64,000 nt of DNA from Reticulitermes speratus (Eukaryota; Arthropoda; Insecta; Blattodea; Rhinotermitidae), in the NCBI GenBank assembly GCA_021186555.1, contig JAJKFL010000006.1:41398705-41462704 (forward strand), given 5' to 3'. Shown one piece after another: positions 20,566-32,699 of the stretch (the stretch's first letter is position 1; every line of letters begins with the position of its first letter). Both the position numbers and the translations under genes were made by a program. The notes below the pieces were generated by a model. The model made no database searches. It had not been told where the DNA came from and was given only the letters and a program-made list of their open reading frames with translations.

Positions 20566-22419
20566 TGTAAGAAAAAATATTCATGAGGAAAATGCCACAA
20601 ATTCACCCTTGTGTGTTACATTTAGCCCTTCAAAGCGATGTTTTAACTACACGTTGGCCTGCCACGCTAACAAAGTCTATATTTTGCTCACACTGTATTG
20701 TGTGCTGTATGTGATTCTCGCAACAAACAGTCAATATTTCCCTAAACCTTAAATGACTGATCCTTACAATAAGTATAGCTACAATGTGTTGCCTGCTACG
20801 TAGCAGGTGAATGTATAATAATAATAACTTATTAGCTTAGTCACATTACAAAATAGTGATGTGCCTGCTAAGTCCAAGTTTTCTGCATTGCACATTCGTT
20901 GTATTAACCTAAGGGTTTAAAATACTATTGAAATTTTAATCTTACATAATGATAGATAATGAAACATTTGGAGATGCAGGCAAAGTTCATGTGTTTCGAA
21001 ACGACACCCACAAATAAAAATGGCATGCATGAAGAATTTAAGAGCAAATTAAATTCAGACAATTCCGCCCTGCCAATCCGCCAGAATCTTTTGTCTTCCT
21101 GTTCGCTGTCAAATTATTTAAGTATCAAAAACTGTTTAAGCCCACAGTTGATGACCCAGTTTGTGTGTTGGGCAGCACAGAGTGAAAATTAATCATTTCC
21201 TCCCATATTAAAGACTTAAGAATGGTTGAATGCCTATATCCCTCCACTGATGTCACCATGTACCAGGTTGGACGGATCAATCATATCTTATAGTAGTAAC
21301 TAGGGGGTTGACCAACGGGTTCAAAATTGTTGCACTTCATTCGAAAATCTGCAGTATCCAAAGAACTTAATTTTTTTTCACACATGATGAGATAAACAAT
21401 GCTGTCAAAGAAAATGAAGAAGAACCCAAGATCACCAAGAATTTGTTGAGACAATTAAGAAAAATTACACACGATTTTCACATTTGTCCTGTTCCATCTC
21501 TTCCAGGGTGAAGGTCCAAGCTGAATAAAACAGCTCTTATCATCACCTCCTCCCCATAAGAGGCAGCATTCATCCATTAGAAATGGCAAAGAAACAGACA
21601 GTGACAGAGTCATTGGCTGAGTAGATCCCACAGTTTCAAAGAAACATAACGCTTTCACGTTCAAGAGTCAAGAAGTTGAAGGAAGTCCTTCTTGGACTCC
21701 TCGACTCTGAAGGTAAATGCACGATGCTTCCCTGAAATGTCAGGAACCACTCACCCAGCGACACATCACATCCGAAAGTCCAGAATGCTGAGCATTCAAT
21801 TTCTACATACATCTCAAATAAATTTCACCATGAAGGGACTAGAAAAGAATCACAAAACCCTGAATTGGCCCCTTGGTCCAAAATGGTTTTTGCTTTTGAC
21901 CAAAGATGCACATCTTTGTAGTTTATCCATCATCCATGGTGTCACAGTCCACCAGCTCTGCAGCTTGGATCCATTGGGTTCTCATTCCCTCTCCGTCATG
22001 TAGAGGTGCTCCATCTTCATTGGTGGCTCCTGGGGTGGTGCACCCAGGGGTGGTTGAACCTGTATTGGTGCACCCAGGGGTGGTGGAGCTTGGGGTGGTG
22101 GGCCCTGTGATATTGGTTGTGGCACTATCTCACATGTTTCCAGGCGCCACAGGGGTGTACGTGTATTCATGTAGATTTAGGGGCAAGAAACTGCCTGCCG
22201 GGATGGGCACCCTCAGTATGATAGCTGCGGGCATGGCCGCGTTGGCAACCCTGGGGGTGCCAAGGAGGGTCAGCTGTTGGACTGTTCCTTGCTGGTTCTC
22301 CATTTGAAGAGCCAAGAAGTGGGGGGGGGGGGGGGAACTGGGAAACCTGTAAGAGCTGCTCGACAAACTCTGGAAAACTGCTCAACTGACTGCTGGATGA
22401 ACTCTGGCGAAACACACAT
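20566..22419. other. No gene assigned; proline-rich frames on minus
   Basis: No recognised gene. Between about 21982 and 22415 the minus strand has overlapping proline-rich frames (PPPQAPPPLGAP; FPEFVEQLLQVSQFPPPPP) near a run of 14-15 G at 22321. They may be a broken host exon or simple-sequence artefact. I see no family. Confidence 0.35.
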
Positions 22420-22905
22420 TATCATAATTTTTCCTCATGTCTTATATGGGTGTGGAACTTGGCCTCTCACTTTAAGGGAAGAGCATCGGCTGAAGGTGTT
22501 CCAGAATAGGGCGCTGGGGAAGATATTTGGGTCTAAGAAGGAGGAAGTAAGAGCAGACTGGAGAAAATTTGTACAGGAATGAGTTTAAGGTTAGCACAGC
22601 TCACCAAATAATATTCGGAAGATCAAATAAAGGATGATGAGATGGGTGAGGCATGTGGCATGAATGGGGGAGAAGAGAAGTGCGTGTAGGGTTTGATGCG
22701 AAACCTGAAGGAGTAGAAGCACGTGGAAGACCTAGACGTAAATGGGTTAATAATATTCAAATATGGCTTAAAGAAATACGATGTGAGGAGGTGTGCTGGA
22801 TGAAGCTGGCTCAGGTTAAGGACAAGTGGTGGGCTGTTGTAAGCACTGAAATTAACATAAAATTCGCGGAATTTCTTGACAATTTGAGGAAGAGTTAGTT
22901 TCGCA
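22420..22905 (+). mobile_element. LINE 3' end fragment
   Basis: The plus strand has RT C-terminal words LYGCGTWPLTLREEHRLKVF, FGSKKEEV..DWRKF and, after a frame change near 22582, GRPRRKWVNNIQIW and CWMKLAQVKDKWWAVV. This tail (GRPRRxW...LAQDRDxWRAVV) is well known from abundant insect non-LTR elements. Stops and a shift separate the two parts. The 5' part of the element is absent, as expected from target-primed insertion. Confidence 0.75.
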
Positions 22906-24814
22906 GGAAGGACTATGTTCAATAGAGTTATATGTATTTTCTAAACTCATTCTCTAAATTGTCTTCCATAATTGTAAACTTTATGATCTTTTGCGTGGTT
23001 GTCGACGTTTCGAGGACATTTCTTGCCTGCATCTTCTACCCTGCAGTTTGAAGTACTCTGTTCATGATAGCAGGTGTGACCACTTACCTGGTCGATACGT
23101 GTTCTTCAAAGCACCAGGTCTCGTAGTTTTATTCCTGTGGACATAAACCGTCAAAGTTATACATAATGCTCTGACTTATTTATCAGGAGATAAAATAATT
23201 GTTTACAAACTGTGTCATGCTCTTACGAACGATACTTATAGCAAATATTACATCCAGTTCAATGTAAGGTTATGTAAAATGGTATATGTGTAATCTAATG
23301 GGATTTTAACTGCATGAAAACACCGCTGATTGCCTAAGGAGAAAAAATGTGTGACATTACATTTGTAATATACCATAAAATGATGTATTCAGCACTGTTT
23401 AGAGCGTATTCAGCTTCATGCTCCAGCATCTGTACATTCATGTGCCCCAGATACCCATCGATTATAAAGCCGGTAGGATCGAGTTAAGATTTATACGAGT
23501 CGATAGAAATATTTATGTACTTTCCGGGAACCGAACCCTGATCTCCTTTCTGGTAGTCGTATAACTTATTCACTGTTCTAGCCCGTGCTTGTACTCACAG
23601 AAAAATTTTCAATACATTTTCACAATATATTTGTCCAAATATACGAAAAAATTAAAAGCTTCCGGCTGTATTTACCCTTACGTACTTGATGGAAGAAGCT
23701 CACCCGAGAAAGGCAGTATATGATGCGTCATCAGAAGGAAGTTACTTGTTACAGAAATTATTACATACCTTATTATTAGATGTTCTCATCCGAATCAATA
23801 TCACAGATCAGCTGTGATTCAATATCTTCATCACGAATATGCCTTCTGCGAGCCATGATGCTGATTATGTACTCACAAGAAATAATTTTCACAAGCGACA
23901 GGGTCACTGCACTGTGGGACAAACACTGAAAGAGTGTGGCCAACAACGCTGCATGCGACAGAAGCCTTTACTCTTCATCATCACCGCTGTGAGAACCTCA
24001 AATGTTGCCAAGTATAAGATTGTTGGTATTGGATCATTGTGTAACATTTACATTTTTAAGTAGATGGGATTTAGGAAAAGTTACAGGAAGGGTGCTGCAG
24101 GATTAGATGAGTAACAAGGTCAACCTGCATTTGTGGAAGATTTATCACACACTGAGTTGTTACGAATTGAAAGATAATTAGTAGGAAACTGAAATACACT
24201 CGGGCTGTGGAAGTAGATTTAAAATTACGGGAAAATAATAAAAAATATTAAATGAACTTATATAAATATTATGAGGGTGTGTTCTGCATTCTTGCCTTAG
24301 TTATCCGGCAAGCAAATCGCATCTTTTCTGCGTCGTATTAAATTGTCACCTGCGGCCTGTCTGGCTCTGCCATATTTTCCCACGTTATCTCATAAACAGC
24401 AAGACTTAAGGGAAAAAGATACTGAACATAAAATGCGCGTCTTAATTTTCTCTACAACTTTTGTCTCAAACATTTCTCGTTTTAAGAATAATTCAGCGAG
24501 ATATTATCATAAATGTACATGCATCATCTCGTAAAGTAACCGTTATTCTTGCCAGATTTTAATGAAACTTTAATTCTCTCGACAGATTTTCGAAAAAATC
24601 CTCACATATCAAATTTCATGACGTGACGAAGCTAATATTCTCCTTTCGCAATTTTGCAAACTCGCATCAGAAATGCTGTTTGTTCTTAAAACCATACACA
24701 AAAGATGGTGAAATCACTTGTAAAAGTAGAATCTTTTAAAATTATACAAAGTAGCCATAGAGCTTCAATGGATTGAACCAATGAATATCGACATCCTGAA
24801 GTGTTCATAACTTT
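22906..24814. other. No gene recognised
   Basis: AT-rich sequence without recognised domains. Scattered short frames have no splice or homology support. Confidence 0.45.
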
Positions 24815-25015
24815 ACAACGTGTCTTTTTTTGGGGGTGAGTAAGAGAGTTTAACACGGCTGTGTTGATATGCAGTATATGGGGTCAATAACATATCCTCA
24901 TGTTTATATTCTGTAATTCTAATTTTGTACTTAATTTCGATTATCCAAATTTCGTTTGCTGTATATGATTCCCATTGCGATGTTTATGATGTTCGATCTT
25001 TATATTCCACAAAAT
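24815..25015. repeat. Dispersed copy of the 365-bp repeat
   Basis: This matches 19390-19600 including the gtgagtaagaga leader and the cattgcgatgtttatgatg word, with several small deletions. It is one copy only, so the leader belongs to the dispersing unit and the tandem array at 19.4 kb arose later. Confidence 0.7.
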
Positions 25016-26270
25016 ATGGGTCAATAACATATGTCGTTTAATGCGGTCATTTTATATTCATACATTACATGAATCACCGTTGTTGTTAAGAAACATTTTT
25101 TACATTTCTTATGTGATTAATTTCAAAAGTGTTAACGTGTTCACAGCATATACATATTCCCATATAGAACAGATGTATATGGATCGGATAATCAAATCGA
25201 AGATATTTATGTGCGGCAAAATATTCATGTAAAATGGTATACCCTGTATAGAATTTAATTCTATGTGATGTAAATATTTGTAACTATTACTGATGAAAAC
25301 ACGCTGGTGATTGCCTAAGGAGAAAAAATGGTATTGACATTTACATGTTGAGTAAGCGTTAATGTAAAAGCTGTACACGTGTCACAGTGATTACAATTCC
25401 ATTATTAAATCCACAGAAGGACGGAAAAATCGAAAGAATATTTTGCGTCAAATTTTCACTTAAATTATAACCCTGGATATAATTTAATTTGATTCTTGCC
25501 TGAATGTAATATATTTTAGGATGGAAACTATTACGTGTTATGATGAACGTTCGGGATACTCAAATTTTATGTGACACGATTAACGGAATTGTAATTCATT
25601 TACATTCTTTCAGTGCCAGATGGCCTGAGACGACCGTTTCGTCGAAGCTGATACCAAGTGTTATAAAATGTGCGGACGGTCAAATAAGTATCTCTAATGA
25701 CTCACAATGTCATGATTTGTGCACACCTTACGCGCAGAACGCAGTTTTGCATGCGTAGTGTGAACGTGCTCTACATTACAGAACTGCACAATTCGGGAGA
25801 CAGTGCCGTAGCAACTAAATTTGTACGTGACGCATAGCTTTGTGTCCACATGCGGAATTTCTATGTCCAGGCCGTATTTAAGGGAGGGGAGTGTGCGGCC
25901 ATTAAGGGCGAAGAGTCAAGGAGCGAAAAATGGTAACATAAACATTTTAAGTAAGAATTTGTGTTTTATATGCTCAACAAATTTTAATTTCTCAAGCGAA
26001 ATAGAAGGAAATTCAATCAATTATTGTGATTTTATATAAAATTCCTTTAATTTTTGTTAGGGGCGGCTATTGTTATTACTTGTACCGGGCGTTACAAAAC
26101 CTAGCTACGCCACTTAATGCCACCCTTCTGGTGCCTAGAACTTTGAGGCGGTTACTATATTTTTGGAAACTTGTGCACCTTTGGCTCTATGTACACACAC
26201 ACACACAAAGTGACAGCTTAGTCTGCTAATATCTTCTGCATGAACAGCGCAGAAGTCAACGGTCGCACAA
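25016..26270. other. No gene recognised
   Basis: Short frames without support. A CA run lies at 26195-26210, next to the donor side of the exon at 26276. Confidence 0.4.
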
Positions 26271-26275
26271 CTTAC

Positions 26276-26350
26276 CTCAACGTCACTGCGCAGGACATTC
26301 TCTTCCTGCTGCTGTTGCGCCTCTGCTGCTTGACGAAGGATCTCGATTTG
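26276..26350 (-). CDS. Coiled-coil exon, 25 codons
   Basis: This 75-base phase-0 exon lies between gttttccag|caaatc and gttgag|gtaagt. It reads QIEILRQAAEAQQQQE, then ENVLRSDVE. Both splice borders are strong. Its composition and phase match the exons in blocks A-C and the 6.9-kb units, so I place it in the same minus-strand gene. Too short for longer homology. Confidence 0.65.
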
Positions 26351-26837
26351 CTGGAAAACCGAATTATTTGTTAATAAGCTTATCTACTTTAAAGACCAAA
26401 CCACATTTTGATAACAAAAGTAATGATCTGAGTAAAAAAATTTTTACCTGTGTAATCTAGCATTCCAGGTCAACAAGCGAAATTTTGTGTTAAATTATAT
26501 AAAGTGACATACGTTGTGTTTATGCTGTAGTAAATATTAAGAGAAGTTTTAAATTGTCGTTGTTAAGCAATGAATTAGTGTTGTACTGTGACGTTAGCTA
26601 ATTCTGATTAGATTTTATTCTTGCAACGGCGAAATTGTACACTTCAAGTGATGTGCTACCTTAGTGCAGTCTGTTTAAGATTTGTATGGGAAATTGTCAT
26701 TTCTTTTTAAAATGCGTGATAAAGGTTATAGTCATGAGAATCTAATTAAGCAGTCTAAGAACATGTTCAGCGTTTTGTCACAATAATACGACAGTACTGA
26801 GGAACTGATTACGTCACCGTGTGTGCACAAAACATAC

Positions 26838-26880
26838 CTCAAGGTGGTTCAGCATATCCTTGCATAAGGCACGTTTAAGT
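26838..26880 (-). pseudogene. Relic of the DMLTGLE coiled-coil exon
   Basis: On minus, KDMLNHLE is followed by a donor gag|gtatgttttgtgcac. This mirrors HEDMLTGLE|gtaagttttgtgtg at 11590. The upstream part of the exon cannot be traced, so only the 3' end survives. Confidence 0.4.
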
Positions 26881-27891
26881 CACCTCCAATGATGCTATGT
26901 TTCATAGAATTACCCAACCACACGAAACAACCTAACGTACCCATACATTCAAACCGCTAAAGAATATGGTGACGCTTGCACAGACCACGGATTACACAGT
27001 TACACGTGCGTTATAACAACGACAGAGATTTACTGTGTTTATAGTTATGTCACAAGGAACTGCTGGAGCTGTAAAATCTGTCACTGCATTTCGAGATAAA
27101 ACAATAAATATATCCGTCACACATACCTTATATTTGACAAGAAAAAACAGATATTTTTCCAGCCTTTAGCAAGTCATAATCAGGCTGCTTGTTTTTCTAT
27201 CAAACACGATTAGTGTTCTAAAACATTTGATATAATGAGAGATAGAAGAAGGGTCAGAAGTGACGGAAAGGCGAGGAAGAAGGCGTGAGCTGCTACTTAA
27301 TGACCTTAAGGATAAGAGAAGATACTTGAAATAAAAAGGGGAAGCACTAGATCGCCCTCTGTCGAGAACTCGGTTTGGAAGAGGCTATGGACCTATCGCA
27401 AGTCAGACTATGTAATGAATGATGAGTTGTCTGACGAATACATTTATTGGTTTTTCTTACACTAACAGAACGACATGAAACACATGAAGATAGTGCAGTT
27501 CAAAATGTGACTTTGTGTTGAAAGGAACAGCGTGACTGACGTGTGTTGCTTATGCTAAGTACATAGGCAAAGAATGCTTAAATGTTCTTTGTTACAAAAA
27601 ATGAAACACTGTGATGTGATCTGATGTTAGCTAAATGTGGGCAGATTTTCTTTCTGCAACTGCGAATATTTACACTTCAAGCAGTGAGTTGTGAGTTAGA
27701 TGGAAAATTATTAGTATCCTTTTTAAAATGGAAGTTAAAGGGTACAGTAATGTCAGTTACTTAAACAATATGAGAGACGTGGTTCCGCGCTTTGCCACAC
27801 CAATACGGCAGCACAGCGCATTTGCTGGTGTTTCTGTGGTTTGACAGAACTCCTAAATGCTATTGTAAGTCCAACAAAATGCACTTGAAAC

Positions 27892-27984
27892 CTCAATGCG
27901 TCTTCTGTTTGCCTGCTCTTGGTGGACGTCCAGCATCGGGTAGGCAAACCTCTCCTGATTTGATCTTTGCTGTGCTACTGCTTC
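27892..27984 (-). CDS. Possible coiled-coil exon, 31 codons
   Basis: After a strong acceptor (ttttttacag), EAVAQQRSNQERFAYPML and HQEQANRRRIE follow. The stretch is 93 bases with no stop. The EAVAQQRSNQE part resembles QAAEAQQQQEE of exon 26276. The donor would be gag|gtttca, which is poor. Intron sequence around it repeats that at 26580-26830 and 28500-28640, so the module was duplicated here too. Confidence 0.4.
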
Positions 27985-28149
27985 CTGTAAAAAAAATATT
28001 TTTAGACAACTTCTATCCGCTTTGTAAGACAAACACAGTTTATTAACACGGATAATTATGTTACTAAAATTATTGCACTCTAGCACTCCGGACAAAATTG
28101 TGAGATTTCGTGATAAAGTGACTCACACGTACATATGAAAAGGTAAAGT

Positions 28150-28415
28150 TCAGATCGTAATATGCCATTGGAGGCACAGACGAGGAGAAGAGATATGGCT
28201 CTACCATGCTTAACCTCGGTGCTAGGCGGAAGTGGGTGGTCAACGCAACTCCGGCAGATTTACCCCCGGGAAAGAGACCTGTTACCCATTGAACAGGAGG
28301 TTGAGTGGTCCCGAGGGTCAGTATGGATTATTGTGGAAAATCTCGCCCCCACCTGGGTTAGAACTCCGAACCGTTCAGTCGGTAGCGAGTCTCCATACCC
28401 ACTAGGCTAGGCCGG
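28150..28415 (-). mobile_element. tRNA-derived SINE-like element
   Basis: On minus, the sequence starts ggccggcctagcctagtggg (box A-like) and has cggttcggagttct (box B-like) about 45 bases on. A GC-rich body of some 200 bases follows. This is the layout of a tRNA-headed SINE. I could not see a clear poly-A tail or target duplication. Confidence 0.5.
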
Positions 28416-28629
28416 CCCACAAGTAAATATGTAAAGGATGACTAAATGCTCGTTTTTAAGAAATGAGTCAGTGGTGTAGACAGAAGTTGGCTAGCCCAAG
28501 ATAGGTTTCATTTCTGCAACTGCAAATCTGCACACTTGGAGTGGTGTCTTAACTTGATGCAGTTTGTGATATCGAATGAAAGCAATTACTGTCGTTTCAA
28601 AATGAATGTTAGAGTACAGTTATGTGAAT

Positions 28630-29829
28630 TTAATTAAGCACTATAGTTTCTCCCTCCGATTGTGTCTGCAATCCAGAAGGAGTCACCAAGGACCCCAGTT
28701 TAGTTTTGGGGTCCCTAGAAAGAGCCCTATGTAATCTTACCGAAGTAGGTAGATCATTAATAGAGTTACTGAAGGCCCTCCAAGAATCTTTAGAAGCCTT
28801 CCTTACCTCCTTTCTATATCTTCGCTGAGCCTCCTTATGGAGTTCCCAGTTCTGAGAAGTTCTTTCTCTACGACTTTTATTAAATAGCCGTCTTACCTCC
28901 TTTCTAAGGGTTTCCAATCTGGATGACCACCTTAGAGTGAGTTTATCTACTCTCTCAATTCTGAGAGGGCAGTTATTTTCATAGGCCGATATCAGAGCCT
29001 GTTGCAGATAACTTACAATCAGTCCCAATCCAGCCTCATCTTCTATGTTCATTTTCGGGCCCTGTTCCAGCCTACCCTTCAGATCCCAACGAAAGGAGTC
29101 CCACTTGGTGCTCCTCGGGTCCCTGATTAGGCGTTCTGGTACTGAGCCCTTTAATTTGAACATAATATGTTTATGATCTGACAGGGAGGGTTCCGATGAG
29201 ACCTCCCAGTCTTTAATATTCTCTGAGATTCCAATGGATCCCAGGGTAATGTCGATTACTTCTAGCCTTCTGCTATTGCAGAAGGTAGGTTCATCTCCTC
29301 GATTCGGAATTTCCAAACTCATAGTGTTTAGAAATTCCGATAACGCCAATCCTCTATCATTGCAGTTGGTGCTGCCCCATAAAGTATGATGACAGTTGGA
29401 GTCGCACCCCACAATGAGATGAAGGTTCTTCTCTTCACAATAACCCACGAGTTCCTGAAATTCTCTTGTTGGTGGAGGTTCCTCGGAATCGTAAAGCAAA
29501 TAGGCGGAGCAAGCAATCAAGCTTTTCTCCGTCTTGCCTGCATAATATTTTATCTGAACTGCTACTAGGTCACTAGTAGAGAATCCTGGTAGCATCCATA
29601 TATTCTTATTTCTAGCAATAATACATGCCCTTGATCTATCTGTTCCGCTTGCGCAGAACAGGGTATATCCTTGGATATTTAGGCCCATGATACGGCCCTC
29701 ACGCACCCATGGTTCCTGTATCAGGGCTAAGTCTATCCCCTTAACAGCTACTGTCCTAGAGAGAATCCTGGAAGCAGCGATACTATGCTGTAAGTTAGCT
29801 TGTATAAAGGAGATAGTGGTACTTACCAT
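28630..29829 (-). CDS. LINE ORF2 N-terminal part, endonuclease domain
   Basis: This starts at MVSTTISFIQANLQHS. APE-type endonuclease motifs occur in order: N in FIQANLQ, E in LALIQEPWV, D and N in VGCDSNCHHTLWGS, and the closing LSDHKHIMFK. A basic linker follows (RRLFNKSRRERTSQNW), then GSLVTPSGLQTQSEGET, and the frame ends at 28630. About 400 codons are open. The RT and any RNase H are absent, so the piece cannot move by itself. Confidence 0.75.
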   Translation of the reverse strand: MVSTTISFIQANLQHSIAASRILSRTVAVKGIDLALIQEPWVREGRIMGLNIQGYTLFCASGTDRSRACIIARNKNIWMLPGFSTSDLVAVQIKYYAGKTEKSLIACSAYLLYDSEEPPPTREFQELVGYCEEKNLHLIVGCDSNCHHTLWGSTNCNDRGLALSEFLNTMSLEIPNRGDEPTFCNSRRLEVIDITLGSIGISENIKDWEVSSEPSLSDHKHIMFKLKGSVPERLIRDPRSTKWDSFRWDLKGRLEQGPKMNIEDEAGLGLIVSYLQQALISAYENNCPLRIERVDKLTLRWSSRLETLRKEVRRLFNKSRRERTSQNWELHKEAQRRYRKEVRKASKDSWRAFSNSINDLPTSVRLHRALSRDPKTKLGSLVTPSGLQTQSEGETIVLN

Positions 29830-31440
29830 TGTTCCACAAATCCTCTTGTACTTCGCCTCCGGTTTGGCGCCTAGAAGGGAGAAGACTGCTTGTCCCGTAC
29901 CGCTGAAGGGCCGCCACTTCAACCTCTCCAGCGTTTCCGTTGACTGTGAGTCAATGCTGAGCACAAGGCGGACCCCACTTGGTTCCTCCTTGCGCTCATA
30001 CACTCCATTGGTTGGTTTCCAGTCCCCGGTTCAGTCTACGGAGCCGTGCAAACAGACGCTCCGTATCCTCCGCGGGGCCCGGAAACCAACCCACCACTCT
30101 CTTATAGGTAGGGAGAGTCTCTGGGCCCACCATCCTGAGCCTTGAGCCCTCCCATGCCTTCATGTTGGGTATCTCCCTACCCAGCCAGTCTCTGGTTTCC
30201 TCATCTTGGCAAACCGCTATTACTGCTCCTTCAGTCCAATATGTATCGAGGAGCCTGGGGGTGAACCCCTCTTCAGGGAGCCCATCCACAAGTCCACCGA
30301 TAGCACATTGGATGCTGATAAGATTCTCGTTGGAGACCTCTTTTGGGTAGCCATCACAGATGATGGCCATCCGCAGGCCTGCTTGGGGAGCTCTGGCAAA
30401 CTCGGCTGACCCAATCTCTTGGGTCGCTTCACCTGCCCACTTTCTGGTGTACTGCCCGAGAATCTCTGGCGTTTACCAGGACCCTGTTCGGGCTGTACAA
30501 CCTTTTGAGAGCTAAGCCCAGATGTGCCAGGCCTCTGCACCTCGATTTGAGGCTCGGAAATACTGGGCCTCTGATGTGTCTCTTTCTGGCCGCCTTGAAG
30601 CGGGGGCTGGCCGCCGGCAGAGTCCCCGGTAAGGGCCTCCGCCAGCCGAGCCCTCCTAGCCCGCTTCTTGGCAGCCCCACTTCTGTTTTTCTTCTGACCC
30701 TGGAGCCACAGAGTGCCCACCTTCTCTGTCAGCACCTCCAGGTTGCCAGGGTTTTCTATACCGGAGAGCGAGTGTCCCTCCCGACTAGCGGGAGTTTCAC
30801 TCGTCTCAGGCGACTTCGGATTCTGCCCAGTTGCCCCTTGCGGAGCCTCCAGGCGCGGGGGTCCCCATTACTGGAGCTCCCCCTAGAATCCTTATCGGAG
30901 TCCCCAGTCAAGGAGCGCTCCTAGGATTCTTTTTCTATATTGGGCTTCATTTTTGTCCCACGAGTAATGGGGGAAATATTCAGTCCACCAAGCAGAGCTC
31001 CCTTGCCTGGCAAGGCTATGTTACAACTGGGAGGTCGCCTGGTATCCCAGAGGGCGCCGTTTGAGACAGACTAACCCACTGCCATTTATCCCATGGGCAC
31101 GGCACTCACACCTTAGGATTGGGTATTGTTTTTCAAGGTTTACTGCTTTAGATCCGCTGTGTTCTGCATAAAACAGGGTCACCTCTCGTAGGTTATGGCT
31201 CTTTTCACCACGCGCAGACGGTCTTGGGGTGAGGAGAGGTTATATAACGCTTCCATCAGACCTGGGACAGATATCCGGATCCCGACCGGAGCCATCATCC
31301 CTCGACGACTGCCCCGACCGGGCCCGGTATCGTACAAAGCTCCGCTCGGCCCGGGCCGATGCCATCCCCACCTGGCGATGACCCGACCGGGCCACGAACC
31401 CGGCAAAATTTTCCCTTGACCCCACTCTTGATACACACAT
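28640..31440 (-). mobile_element. LINE, 5' part only (leader, ORF1, endonuclease)
   Basis: This non-LTR element on minus has a GC-rich leader (about 31440-30930), ORF1 and the front of ORF2. It stops abruptly at 28640, just before the reverse transcriptase. LINE copies usually lose the 5' end, so keeping only the 5' part implies a later deletion or rearrangement. The left border falls within intron sequence that also occurs at 26580-26830 and 27600-27800. Confidence 0.75.
29996..30735 (-). pseudogene. LINE ORF1 with DUF4780-like domain, one frame change
   Basis: The upstream part (30735 to about 30380) is basic and S/P/Q-rich (KKNRSGAAKKRARRARLAE). The frame then shifts, and the DUF4780-like region reads MAIICDGYPKEVSNENLISI, GAVIAVCQDEETRDWL and KAWEGSRLRMVG, closing GWFPGPAEDTERLFARLRR. 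This domain is found in ORF1 of insect jockey/I-type LINEs. One shift separates the two halves near 30375. Confidence 0.65.
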
Positions 31441-31599
31441 ACACAGTATACATATGAGGTTACATAATTTTATGAAAATGTCCTTTGTATAATGCCGTTA
31501 TTTCCCTCATTAATGTCTAATCTTAACTGCATGTGACAAGAAATGAATCCACAATCTGCCCTTACTTTCACAATTTGTGGTCAGATGGTTGGTCGCACA

Positions 31600-31835
31600 C
31601 GTTTCTTCTCCAGTTCTTCCCAGTCGACACGTTTGATGTCCATTGTCACAATTGTCATTTTTTTACGTGTAGGTAACCGCGTGTCCAATATCTTCCTGTT
31701 CTTCGATGGCTCTACAGACTCCACTGGTCCTTGGCCCGATAAGCTGCTTCTTCCATTCTGCCCTATCTGGGGTATACTGGATCTTCAGCTCCTTCATGTC
31801 AGTATGCTGTTGGTCCTTCCATCGTGTCTTACATT
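31600..31835 (-). mobile_element. LINE tail fragment
   Basis: The minus strand reads TRWKDQQHTDMKELKI and DRAEWKKQLIGPRTSG, a pattern like the C-terminal tail behind GRPxxRW in insect LINEs. It ends exactly where the first 6.9-kb unit starts (31836), so it is the left flank of the array. Confidence 0.4.
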
Positions 31836-32374
31836 TAATGATGTACAGAAATAATTATTATTTTGCTTTGAAGTCTGTAGACATTAATGTACTTTGTACA
31901 TATTGTGTTTAGAAAATAAACGTTTTAGCATAGAAATGATTCTTGATGTGTTATAACTTTACATTGCAAGTTTTGTTTTTAACTGCAATAGATGATAAGT
32001 TTTAATAATTAACTGATTATATACGTTGGTACGTACAATGCATGGCTATTAGTATTATGCTATTACACTGAATATAGTTACTTAAATTATCAAAAAGCAT
32101 ATGTTATTAAACATCGTACGGTATTGATGCTAAACTGATTATTTGTGAATATGTAACTGAAAATATAAGGTACTTTGTGAAACAATTACTTTAGACATTT
32201 ATGAATAAAGGGAAAAAGGATCGGATGGCAATTCATAGAACATGAGAACAAAAGATAGTAGGCTGAAAACTTACTTACTTTACTTAAATTATTAAATAAC
32301 TACAGAAAAGTTAATACATAAATTAAAATGAACACTAGAGGTTTATGCAAACCCAATTATTGAGGATGCATTCC

Positions 32375-32698
32375 ATTTATATGTCGACATGACCACAAAG
32401 TTTGTGTGTTTTCCATCCTCAGATGGCACTGGTATAACTTTTTGTGGTAAAAAACGTAGTGATCCAGAGATCATAGCAATTCTTAGGCGACGATAAAATT
32501 GCTTTGATCTTCACAGCGTGCTAGCGTTTCTTTATTTTTTAAGACACTTATCACACGTTGTTTGTTTATTAACGTACGAAGGTGAAAATGGATGATAGGC
32601 GAAAACCCTTTTTTGTGGATGGTCAGGCTGAACGGAGTTCCGTGAATTTTCCGTGATTCTATTAGCGATACGATGGACATGTTATGTTTACCAGCCAT
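32375..32698 (-). CDS. FYRRLR-family ORF, unit 1
   Basis: Related to the ORF at 14800 (shared SLTIH.KGFS, RVISVLKNKETL and RRLR.AMISGS pattern). It lies directly downstream of the Polinton-like fragment on the same strand, and its ATG follows within a few bases. It may be part of that element or a separate gene. Function unknown. Confidence 0.35.
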
Positions 32699-32699
32699 T

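Noticed and set aside
28162-28410. Plus-strand ORF of 82 codons
   Set aside because: Lies on the reverse of the SINE-like element; the tRNA-like boxes on minus explain it better.
29687-30145. Plus-strand ORF of 152 codons
   Set aside because: Antisense to the LINE ORF1/ORF2 border with its clear endonuclease and DUF4780-like words.
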